This document shows positions 7,078 through 14,100 of a stretch of DNA of 34,366 nucleotides, piece after piece. The notes under the pieces are model-generated. The model saw nothing but the letters and a program-made list of their open reading frames with translations. It searched no databases and was not told the origin of the DNA. The stretch's first letter is position 1. Every line of letters begins with the position of its first letter. The stretch is from JAJDBU01 sp046756925 (GTDB taxonomy: Bacteria > Nitrospirota > Nitrospiria > SBBL01 > JAADHI01): positions 1 to 34,366 of the forward strand of contig JBHHXH010000021.1 of the NCBI GenBank assembly GCA_046756925.1. Reading direction: 5' to 3'. The position numbers and the translations under genes were made by a program.

Positions 7078-7160
7078 ACTTCTCATAACGCTATGAAAAA
7101 ATAAGCTATTTTATAAGATAATTTTCTACCGATAAATTACACGCTGAAACAGCCGTGGTT
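7078..7160 (-). promoter_or_regulatory. Short AT-rich leader of the I-E array
   Basis: Only 83 bases separate the cas2e stop from the first I-E repeat. The segment is markedly AT-rich compared with its surroundings (for example TTATAAAATAGC on minus), as expected of a leader holding the array promoter and integration signals. I did not find a match to the IHF consensus used by the E. coli I-E leader. A TATAAA could serve as a -10, but no good -35 was seen. Confidence 0.55.
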
Positions 7161-7469
7161 TCAGAAAGGAATGGATTCATCTTCGGTCTTTTCCTCCGGC
7201 AAAAAAGAGACCAGCTTAATCCCATCCATCTCTTTTGGAATCCGACGGTTTTCACCATAGGTAACAAAGTCGTACCCCGATTCTGTATTTGTGCTCCACA
7301 CCATAACCGCGTTGCCAAGACCGATCGATTCCTCCACCTGCTTCCAAATCATCTCCCTTACCCGACGCGATACTTTTCCAATATACACACCGGCCCTTAC
7401 CTCTAAAAGCCAAACGGCCAACCTCCCCCGCAAACGGGGCGGGACATTTTCAACCACGATGACCAGCAT
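7161..7469 (-). CDS. cas2: Cas2e, type I-E
   Basis: Partner of Cas1e in spacer integration. From the ATG at 7469 the product is 102 residues and opens MLVIVVENVPPRLRGRLAVWLLEVRAGVYIG, the unmistakable I-E (CasAbc) Cas2 start. It continues with the SRRVREMIWKQV helix and the C-terminal extension typical of Cas2e. The longer in-frame opening at 7505 lacks family similarity. The start lies inside the 3' end of cas1e (20-base overlap), a normal coupling for this pair. Confidence 0.93.
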   Translation of the reverse strand: MLVIVVENVPPRLRGRLAVWLLEVRAGVYIGKVSRRVREMIWKQVEESIGLGNAVMVWSTNTESGYDFVTYGENRRIPKEMDGIKLVSFLPEEKTEDESIPF

Positions 7470-8373
7470 CACCCATCCTTTCTTTGTTTGGAATGGCTGG
7501 GGCAATGGACTCTTCTGGCGGTTTCTCCACCTTTAAGCCCCCCGCAGCCAAGACCTCTTCGATCGTTGGAATGATTTTACGGAGCAAACGTGTTTGACGG
7601 AAGGCATCCCGGCAGGCAAGACGCACCTCGCGTTCCGGGTCGGACGGTTTTTGGGCGGCAATGCGGAAGGCAACCGGCACAACCGTATCAAACTTGAAAA
7701 GGTCGGCGATGTCGTAAATGAAGGATTGCGGTTTGCCGGTATGGATAAACCCGACCGCCGGGGCATAACCCGCCGCCAAGATCGCGGCCTCGCAGATGCC
7801 GTAAAGACAGGCGGTTGCGGAACTGAGGCATCGATTCGGCACATCACCACTTTCCCATTTCGTGTGGTCATAATTGCGGGACTTCCAAGAAACACCATAT
7901 TGTTTGGCGAGCAGTTCGTACATCTTCCGCACCCGAACGCCTTCGATGCCGCGCAATTGGGCTACACTCCGCCGGGCAGGTGCTTCCTCTTTAAAACGAA
8001 AGGCGTACATCTTGCGAACAACCTTCAAGCGTGCCGTGTCATCCAGTGCCAGTTTTGCCTGATAGAGCAGCCGGTCGGCCCGCGCGCCGCCGGGTTGTCC
8101 CGAGGCATAGAGTCGAACACCCCCGTCTCCCACCCAAACGAGAAGGCAGCCGACACGCGAGGCGAGTGTGACCGCGGCATGGGAAACTCGTGTCCCGGGC
8201 TCCAGCATCAAACAGGCGACCCCTCCAACGGGAATATGTGTCCGGACACCTTCTTTATCGACAACAACAAAGGCGCCGTCCAGCACATCGAGATTGCCTT
8301 TTTCGAGAAAGAGCACGGAAACGCGGTCTTTCATCGGTATCGGTTTCAAGGGAGGCAGAACCGGACCATTCAT
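7450..8373 (-). CDS. cas1: Cas1e integrase, type I-E
   Basis: Catalytic subunit of the I-E spacer integrase. The 307-residue product has the family opening LPPLKPIPMKDRVSVLFLEKGNLDVLDG, and the metal-binding residues E144 (RGIEGVRV), H211 (GFIHTGKP) and D221/D224 (IYDIADLF) are in place. It looks intact. Unusually, its ATG overlaps the stop of a BRO/DinD-like gene (ATGA, 8370-8373) instead of following cas6e directly. The C-terminal ~30 residues are a variable tail overlapping cas2e. Confidence 0.95.
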   Translation of the reverse strand: MNGPVLPPLKPIPMKDRVSVLFLEKGNLDVLDGAFVVVDKEGVRTHIPVGGVACLMLEPGTRVSHAAVTLASRVGCLLVWVGDGGVRLYASGQPGGARADRLLYQAKLALDDTARLKVVRKMYAFRFKEEAPARRSVAQLRGIEGVRVRKMYELLAKQYGVSWKSRNYDHTKWESGDVPNRCLSSATACLYGICEAAILAAGYAPAVGFIHTGKPQSFIYDIADLFKFDTVVPVAFRIAAQKPSDPEREVRLACRDAFRQTRLLRKIIPTIEEVLAAGGLKVEKPPEESIAPAIPNKERMGDAGHRG

Positions 8374-9200
8374 TTCTTAGCCAACCTTTTCTTACCTTCA
8401 GGGGTGGTCAGGTAATTTTCTTTCGAAACGACCCCTTTGCCGGTTTTTTCTTCAAGGTCTTTTCTTGCCTTACTGGCAACGCCTCCGCCCTTTCGGGCGG
8501 CAGTTTTGCTTTCATGAAAGCCCCTCACGTCATCAACCCGTGTAATTTCCGTTGTGGCGGCTTCACCGAGCATGGAGAAAATCAACTCAAGATCGGTCAT
8601 ATGGTCTCTCAGGTTTTCCCGTTTCAGTCCTTTAAGGTTTTTATGCTGGCTGGGTGTCACGCCGAATGCAGCTTTGGCGATTTCTGCGGTCAGTATTTCA
8701 TATTCCTTTCTTTCTTTGACCTCCCGTTTTTTCCATTCATCCGTCAGCTCCTCCCGGATGGCAATGCCGCGCATCCGCTTTTCGATCCAATCATCAGAAT
8801 ATCCCTTTGCCTTGTACAACGCCCTTGTCCGCTTTGTGGCAAGCTCCGGGTCTTCAATCTCCTGCACCCGTTCATAACCCACCTTTGCCAACCAGCGTTT
8901 GAACGGTTCAGCCTTTGGAGAAGGAATGGACTGGATGATGCGGAACATCGTTTCCGTATTTGCACAATCTGTTTGGCGCATTTTCCCATCGGGCGCTTCC
9001 ATTTTCAACTGTCCGATTTTTTCGGACACTTCAGCATAGCCTTCTGAAATAATTTTCTTCTTAAGGTCACTCCAGTATTTTCTTGGTCGATCCGTACCTG
9101 TTAAAATTTCAACCACATCAATGACGGAAAACCACCATTCGTTATTATGAATCGTCTTCCTGATTTCCCTGCCTCTGAAAATTGCAATGTTTGTCTTCAT
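8370..9200 (-). CDS. BRO-N / DinD-like protein embedded in the I-E cas operon
   Basis: A 276-residue protein. The N-terminal 105 residues (IAIFRGREIRKTIHNNEWWF, SVIDVVEILTGTDRPRKYWSDLKKK, then SPKAEPFKRWLAKVGYE) are a BRO-N domain as found in phage antirepressors and virus BRO proteins. The C-terminal half (LKGLKRENLRDHMTDLELIF, then GEAATTEITR and a basic tail) resembles the end of DinD, the SOS-induced E. coli protein reported to inhibit RecA strand exchange. Start chosen at ATG 9200 with AGGAG 7 bases upstream. Its stop overlaps the cas1e start, implying co-translation. BRO genes are not standard I-E members. A role in regulating or sensing adaptation is inference; passenger cargo is the alternative. 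Confidence 0.82.
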   Translation of the reverse strand: MKTNIAIFRGREIRKTIHNNEWWFSVIDVVEILTGTDRPRKYWSDLKKKIISEGYAEVSEKIGQLKMEAPDGKMRQTDCANTETMFRIIQSIPSPKAEPFKRWLAKVGYERVQEIEDPELATKRTRALYKAKGYSDDWIEKRMRGIAIREELTDEWKKREVKERKEYEILTAEIAKAAFGVTPSQHKNLKGLKRENLRDHMTDLELIFSMLGEAATTEITRVDDVRGFHESKTAARKGGGVASKARKDLEEKTGKGVVSKENYLTTPEGKKRLAKK

Positions 9201-9246
9201 GATATCTCCTGTTTGATTAAGACCCATGCGAAATTTTCACTCTTCT

Positions 9247-9281
9247 CGGAAACACGATCTTTCATCGGAATCGGTTTCAAG
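9247..9281 (-). pseudogene. cas1: Stranded 5' remnant of a second cas1e
   Basis: The 92-base gap between cas6e and the BRO gene contains 35 bases that match 8316-8350, the 5' end of cas1e, with three mismatches. Translated on minus it gives LKPIPMKDRVS, identical to Cas1e residues 9-19, then runs into unrelated sequence and a stop. Cas1e normally follows cas6e directly, so this is where the original cas1e should have begun. Confidence 0.75.
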
Positions 9282-9292
9282 GGGCAGCAGGG

Positions 9293-9973
9293 TCAAACCC
9301 TCCGAACCATCAACATCCCGCACCCGAAAGCCTTGGCAGGACCGATGCCTTCATATAATGTTTGAAGGAATGCGACCGTATCGGTCACTTTGAGAACACC
9401 GCTGAAATCTAGGGTGCTGATGCTGATTCGCCGCGCTCCCTTCCCTTTGAGGAAACGGTGTTGTTGATAACCATCCACCCGCAGGGCACCCGGCTCAACG
9501 CGAAAGCCGTTTTTTTCAGCACGGTCGGAAAGCCATCGCCCCCCCGCCTCTTGTATAAGAGCGGCCGCATGCATCGCCGATACGCCATCCGCCTTTTCCG
9601 CCTTGAGGCATGTCGTTGCATCCATCACCACATCATGACGGTGTTGCCTGCCCGCTTCGTCCCGTTTTGTCCGAACCGGATTCGCGCGCAACAGGAAAGA
9701 AAGACACGTGCCGGAGGCGAGCTTGGGATGGTACACCTTTGATTCAATTCGCCAGAGGTCTTTCCCGTCCAGGGGCTCGCGTTTCGAGACGGCATAGACG
9801 AAGGGCCGATGCTTCACCTGATCGAAGCGGTAGATAAAATCGCGGTCGCGGTCCGGACTGTCGGCAAAAAGCTGCCAGACGGCCTGATGAAGCGCATAGG
9901 TGTTTTTGAAAATTTCCCAAAAACCCCTTTGTTGATCGGCCTTCGTATGCAAAGTGATTCGGCTGAAGAACAT
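9293..9973 (-). CDS. cas6e: Cas6e crRNA endoribonuclease (Cse3/CasE)
   Basis: Cuts the I-E pre-crRNA at the base of each repeat hairpin and stays bound as the Cascade head. The 226-residue protein shows the two ferredoxin-like halves: the N-terminal strand MFFSRITLHT, the conserved ALHQAVWQLF helix containing the active-site His, and the C-terminal glycine-rich loop GIGPAKAFGCGMLMVRR that binds the hairpin. It begins 3 bases after the cas5e stop. The gene after it is interrupted by the BRO insertion and the cas1e remnant. Confidence 0.94.
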   Translation of the reverse strand: MFFSRITLHTKADQQRGFWEIFKNTYALHQAVWQLFADSPDRDRDFIYRFDQVKHRPFVYAVSKREPLDGKDLWRIESKVYHPKLASGTCLSFLLRANPVRTKRDEAGRQHRHDVVMDATTCLKAEKADGVSAMHAAALIQEAGGRWLSDRAEKNGFRVEPGALRVDGYQQHRFLKGKGARRISISTLDFSGVLKVTDTVAFLQTLYEGIGPAKAFGCGMLMVRRV

Positions 9974-9976
9974 GGT

Positions 9977-10720
9977 CTAATCCTCCCGTCCCAGGTTGGC
10001 GTGCCGCTCCTGCCGGATGTCGAACTGCCATCGCTTCCGGGAAAGGGGAAGATCGCGCCGTTCAAAGGTCTGCTCCGCAGGAATGCCCGATACGCCGTCC
10101 GGATCCCAGTAAAGTGCGGGACGGCTGGAACGAAGCCGAAGCAGGGGATACAGGCCCTCGAAATCCCCGAATACTGCCTTGGAAAGGGCTTCCCTGATGG
10201 TCACGGCCTCCATAAGCTGTGGAGCAACCGGCAGGGCCAGCGGGCACGATTTCCTGCCAAGGTACAGGGTATAGGCAGGGTGCTTTAATGCCTCCGCCAC
10301 GCTAGCGAGGCTGTAGGGCGGCGAGGTGCGCGCCCAAAGGGCGATCGTCGCGAAGGCATCTGCACGGTAGCCCCGTTTGGAAAGAATCGTCTTGAGTTTC
10401 TCCCTTGGGAGGGTTTCGAGTTCGTCCCGTCTTGTGGCAAAGCGGATTTTGTTTCGCCCTGTTCCCGAAGGAGGCACCTGGGCCGTGTGATAGTCGGACA
10501 AGGGGGTTCCGGCACAATCAATGCGAACAGCGAAGCCATACCCTTCCGCCAATCGGCGGTGTGTTGCTTCCTGATCACGGGAGACTCCCAGGGCAGCGGC
10601 CACCAAACCCATGATGGCAGACTTGGAGGGATGGAGAAAACCGGGGCGATTCTCTCCAACCGCAATGTCACCCCAGGAGGCCATCGGGCCATACAACTGA
10701 AAGATCAGATATGCTTTCAT
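9977..10720 (-). CDS. cas5e: Cas5e Cascade subunit (CasD)
   Basis: Binds the crRNA 5' handle within Cascade. The 247-residue product begins MKAYLIFQLYGPMASWGD and contains ENRPGFLHPSKSAIMGLVAAALG, the classic Cas5 opening with its RAMP glycine-rich loop, followed by the thumb region. It overlaps the cas7e stop by four bases (ATGA at 10717-10720), so translation is coupled, and it ends 3 bases before cas6e. Confidence 0.94.
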   Translation of the reverse strand: MKAYLIFQLYGPMASWGDIAVGENRPGFLHPSKSAIMGLVAAALGVSRDQEATHRRLAEGYGFAVRIDCAGTPLSDYHTAQVPPSGTGRNKIRFATRRDELETLPREKLKTILSKRGYRADAFATIALWARTSPPYSLASVAEALKHPAYTLYLGRKSCPLALPVAPQLMEAVTIREALSKAVFGDFEGLYPLLRLRSSRPALYWDPDGVSGIPAEQTFERRDLPLSRKRWQFDIRQERHANLGRED

Positions 10721-11829
10721 GTCATCTCCTCATTCCGGGCACTCTCCTTTTCCTCAAGAGGCTTGGCGACAAAATCGAGTAAGTCATCAAAGGAACCCGT
10801 TCTGTCAACTGCATTCAGGGTGTAAGTGGTATCGCTGACCTTGCCGTAAACCTTGTTCATATTATCCTGTGTCTTTTCCAGGGAGGTCGTGGCCTCAGAC
10901 AGAACATCGTTCCCGGAAACCGGCTTTAAGAAGGCCACGGAGAGCGAGCGAGGCTGCTGTCTCCCTTTCTCCGCCAGGACATAGGAGGCATAGGCGCGGG
11001 AGGCGAAGCTGTTCTGCATGCCGATGGGGGCGATCTTCACAGCGGCTTCTGTGAAGGCACGGAGCGTCTTGGTCACAAGGCTTTCAGCCTCTTCGCATTG
11101 ATCCGTTTGAAGATTCTCTGCAAGGAGGTCCCGGTTGATGCAGACGTAGAGGTAAAAGAGACCTGCGGCAAATTCCCTTTCGCCGATATGTCCCGCGCCC
11201 ATGTCTTCCTCACCTTCATTGAGGTCATCCACCGTAGTAAAGTAGTCGTCTTCCACGGTAACCTTGTGGACGGTGATCGCATGAGCCACTTGTGCCGCAG
11301 CTTCCATATTAAATCGGGGTGCATCCGCCAACATACGGCCAAAGAGTGCGATATCAACCGCCCTATTCTTCTTCCGAAGAAGTGTGAGTTCACTTTCTTC
11401 TGGGTCACGATCTTCATCAAGCAATGCCTTGGTCAAGGTCTCTATCCCTTTGATCTCTTCGGGACTGAAATGAGCAAGTTGCTCGATTTCCAGATCCTGA
11501 TTCGGTTTCTTGTCTTTATTGCCTTTCAATTTTCCAAATTGTTCCGCAATCGACTTTGCCCACTTCCTGGCCTTTTTTTCATTGACGCCTGCTTTGGTGA
11601 GATCCTGAAATATCTTCACCCCCATTTCTTTTGTCCGGGTTCCAACATATCCGTCTAATGCTTCCTCAAAAAGGGGCGATGTCCGCCAAGCCCGCTTGAG
11701 GCTTTGCGAGGAAATACGCAGACGTTGGACGCCTCCCATGATGGCTGTCTTGGGCCGTCCCAGGTCGTCACGGTTCAGATTGGCCGGGGGATAACTGGTC
11801 AATAAATGAAGCTGAATAAATGTACTCAT
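10717..11829 (-). CDS. cas7e: Cas7e Cascade backbone subunit (CasC/Cse4)
   Basis: Six copies form the helical backbone that holds the spacer part of the crRNA. The 370-residue protein carries the I-E Cas7 signature MSTFIQLHLLTSYPPANLNRDD then GRPKTAIMGGVQRLRISSQSLKRAWR near the N-terminus, and IGMQNSFASRAYASYVL in the C-terminal third. Length is normal for Cse4 (about 350-370). It starts 20 bases after cse2 and overlaps cas5e by four bases. Confidence 0.95.
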   Translation of the reverse strand: MSTFIQLHLLTSYPPANLNRDDLGRPKTAIMGGVQRLRISSQSLKRAWRTSPLFEEALDGYVGTRTKEMGVKIFQDLTKAGVNEKKARKWAKSIAEQFGKLKGNKDKKPNQDLEIEQLAHFSPEEIKGIETLTKALLDEDRDPEESELTLLRKKNRAVDIALFGRMLADAPRFNMEAAAQVAHAITVHKVTVEDDYFTTVDDLNEGEEDMGAGHIGEREFAAGLFYLYVCINRDLLAENLQTDQCEEAESLVTKTLRAFTEAAVKIAPIGMQNSFASRAYASYVLAEKGRQQPRSLSVAFLKPVSGNDVLSEATTSLEKTQDNMNKVYGKVSDTTYTLNAVDRTGSFDDLLDFVAKPLEEKESARNEEMT

Positions 11830-11849
11830 CGTCTCTCTCCTTATCGGGT

Positions 11850-12350
11850 TTATTTTTCTTTGGGTGCCATTGCATAATAATCATAGGCCCAGTCTTTCCA
11901 AACTCTTTCATTCCACCAGTAGACCGATTCTGCCAAACTCAACAGGTTGAGCCTTCCGCCAAGGAGTCGAATGATGCGGATCATCAATGGATACAATGCG
12001 TCCTTGTCGGAAATCGCGAGAATCCGCCGGAAACGAAGACCGCTGACAATGGCATTTCCTCCGACTATTTTCGGACTGGCCATCTGCTGAGGCAGACTCT
12101 TTGGGGTACCCGTATCCTCTTTGATGTGCGAGACCAGACCCGCGACGGAAGCCAAGCGTACCCGATTGATCGGAAGAGTCCTGAAAAGTCGGTGGTAGGC
12201 AGGAGAAAAAACGACCTCCGACGGACTCGGTGTACGCCGTAATGCTGCACGTTCCCCCTTTTGATCTTCCAGACCCTTCCACCAGGCATGAAGAATCGCA
12301 GCCGATTCGCTGCCTGGCTTGAATAAATTCCTTGACATTTGATCTGACAT
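11850..12350 (-). CDS. cse2: Cse2 small Cascade subunit (CasB, Cas11)
   Basis: Small helical subunit, two per I-E Cascade, that stabilises the R-loop. From ATG 12350 the product is 166 residues with the family features: SESAAILHAWWKGLEDQKGERAALRR near the N-terminus and FRRILAISDKDALYPLMIRIIRLL towards the C-terminus, rich in Arg and Lys for nucleic-acid binding. The upstream GGAAAGGGG serves as ribosome binding site. It follows cas8e by 27 bases. Confidence 0.9.
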   Translation of the reverse strand: MSDQMSRNLFKPGSESAAILHAWWKGLEDQKGERAALRRTPSPSEVVFSPAYHRLFRTLPINRVRLASVAGLVSHIKEDTGTPKSLPQQMASPKIVGGNAIVSGLRFRRILAISDKDALYPLMIRIIRLLGGRLNLLSLAESVYWWNERVWKDWAYDYYAMAPKEK

Positions 12351-12377
12351 ATTGACCCCTTTCCTCATTGAAGCAGT

Positions 12378-14033
12378 TTAACTTTTTGCTATTTGTTTCT
12401 CTGGAAGTCCAAGGATTTTCCGCACTTTCTTTCCTCGAATACTTTTTTGCAGGTCTCGCCATGCCAGCGCGATCCGTTTCGGGTCGGCGGCTTCAAAGGC
12501 CCCCGTCTGGGAAAGATCGTCAAAAATGACCTCCGCCTCTTTGATCAAGCGCTTGCGCCAATCTTCCAATATTGGCAGGGCCTCGACGTTTGCGGTGAGG
12601 GCGTCCCGCAACCGATACAGGAAGTGAAAGAAGTCCGCCTCGGTTTCCTGCCAGAAGCGGACTCGAATTGTTTCTAAAATAGATTTGCTTTCCCTTACTG
12701 TGACGCTTTCAATATTTTCCTCATCACACTTTTCGAACTTACGCCACGGTTTTTGTGCTTTCCATATGATTTGATTCTTTTTGTTTAGGTCTGGTTGAAA
12801 GTAAGTTGCACGTAAAAAACTCAGTATTACAGCACCGCAAGCCCATTCTGCGGTTTGGATCATGGACTGTATCCGGTAATTGTATTCTTCCAGAAATTCA
12901 TCACCAATAAGAAGGAGCGGCATGGTGCTGTCATACCAGCATCGAGCCTTTGCTTGACCCGGCTTAATATCGAATCCAAATGACCATAATCTAAGCTCAG
13001 GTCTGAAGTTGCGGGGCCTATTGTGCAAGAAACTACTCACTACTTGCGCTGGCTCTATTGTTGCGTTTGTAGATTGGGAAGAAAAAATAAGCCACAGCCA
13101 ATGCCGGTAACCAATGCCACCAGACCGGGGATGAATTGCGTTAAGATTTCCATTTTGTTGTATTCTATATGGAGATAATGGATGCTTCCACGGACCATCG
13201 TACTTTATTGTTTTGGTGATATATTTTTTTGCTATTGTATCTGCCAAAACGCCGCATAGATCGCATATTTGTTCTTCAGCTTTTTCAAATAGAATCTTGA
13301 GGCGTCTGGGCATTGGCCAAAATATAGAATGCGGATGAAGATCGTCCGAGAAAAGTTTAAGGTTACCGTGGTGATGCTGAAGTTTACCCAACCAGATAAA
13401 TTTTTCTTGCTGATCAATTTTCTCCTTGTTTCCATAATTATTGAGGAAGAGGTTATTTTCGATAATGTTCAGCCATATTGCCTCCCAAAGCGAATTCCCA
13501 ACAACCAAGGTCGTCAGAGGCCCCGCCCCACGCAAGCCGGGGTAGTAACCCCTTCCCCCACTTGGCCCGTTAATTTGCATTGACAATATTGCCATTGCGG
13601 TGCATGTCACACAGATGTGATGGATACTTCCTCTTTTGATAAAGTGGTCTGTATTGAGTCCGCGATCTTCCCCTGGTGCTTCAATGATAAGTTGTTCAAT
13701 ATAGCACTCCGTTCCATCAACTAAGTCGCCATCCTGCATGAACCTCGGTCCGTCGCCATCCAATTCAAAGGCATGCGCCACCGGTTCAAACGCCGCTTGA
13801 AGCGCCTCTTGTGAAGGCGGCTCCCGTAACCACTGCCGCCACCCCCTTTTATCCTCCGGGGCGCAAGTCGTCTGTAAAAGACCGATCAAGAACTGGATCA
13901 ATGCTCCGTTGAAATCGGGGCGTGGCGCAGCAAGAGAAACGATGTCTTCTTCCGAAATCTGTGATGGTGAAATCCGCTCCACTTTCCCGCTCTTGCGGCG
14001 AATAGGAATCCAGGCATCATGTATCAAATTCAT
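12378..14033 (-). CDS. cas8e: Cas8e large Cascade subunit (Cse1/CasA)
   Basis: Recognises the PAM, opens target DNA and recruits Cas3. I set the start at ATG 14033 because MNLIHDAWIPIRRKSGKVERIS is the family N-terminus and a GAGGAG lies about 8 bases upstream; the longer frame opening runs into the cas3 end and a hairpin. The 551-residue product contains the expected segments ISEEDIVSLAAPRPDFNGALIQFLIGLLQT, EDKRGWRQWLREPPS, and the HPLSPYR and GGIGYRHWLWL region. Cse1 proteins vary widely in sequence but the length and order here are typical. Confidence 0.93.
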   Translation of the reverse strand: MNLIHDAWIPIRRKSGKVERISPSQISEEDIVSLAAPRPDFNGALIQFLIGLLQTTCAPEDKRGWRQWLREPPSQEALQAAFEPVAHAFELDGDGPRFMQDGDLVDGTECYIEQLIIEAPGEDRGLNTDHFIKRGSIHHICVTCTAMAILSMQINGPSGGRGYYPGLRGAGPLTTLVVGNSLWEAIWLNIIENNLFLNNYGNKEKIDQQEKFIWLGKLQHHHGNLKLFSDDLHPHSIFWPMPRRLKILFEKAEEQICDLCGVLADTIAKKYITKTIKYDGPWKHPLSPYRIQQNGNLNAIHPRSGGIGYRHWLWLIFSSQSTNATIEPAQVVSSFLHNRPRNFRPELRLWSFGFDIKPGQAKARCWYDSTMPLLLIGDEFLEEYNYRIQSMIQTAEWACGAVILSFLRATYFQPDLNKKNQIIWKAQKPWRKFEKCDEENIESVTVRESKSILETIRVRFWQETEADFFHFLYRLRDALTANVEALPILEDWRKRLIKEAEVIFDDLSQTGAFEAADPKRIALAWRDLQKSIRGKKVRKILGLPEKQIAKS

Positions 14034-14058
14034 CTCGATTCTCCTCTTCCCCCCCTTA

Positions 14059-14079
14059 CCCCTCCCACAAGGGGAGGGG
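14059..14079. repeat. GC-rich perfect hairpin between cas3 and cas8e
   Basis: CCCCTCCC (14059-14066) pairs exactly with GGGAGGGG (14072-14079) across a 5-base loop. It lies in the short gap between the cas3 stop and the cas8e start, about 26 bases before cas8e, and no U-run follows on the minus strand. It looks like a REP-type palindrome or an mRNA element tuning cas3 versus Cascade expression. Confidence 0.6.
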
Positions 14080-14100
14080 AATTTCACACGGCGTTGGATA

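Noticed and set aside
5408..7096. Several plus-strand open frames of 60-176 codons across the I-E array
   Set aside because: They are translations of the CRISPR repeat, with repeating peptides such as GSSPHLWGTL and FIPTPVGNA; the 61-base period just cycles them through the frames.
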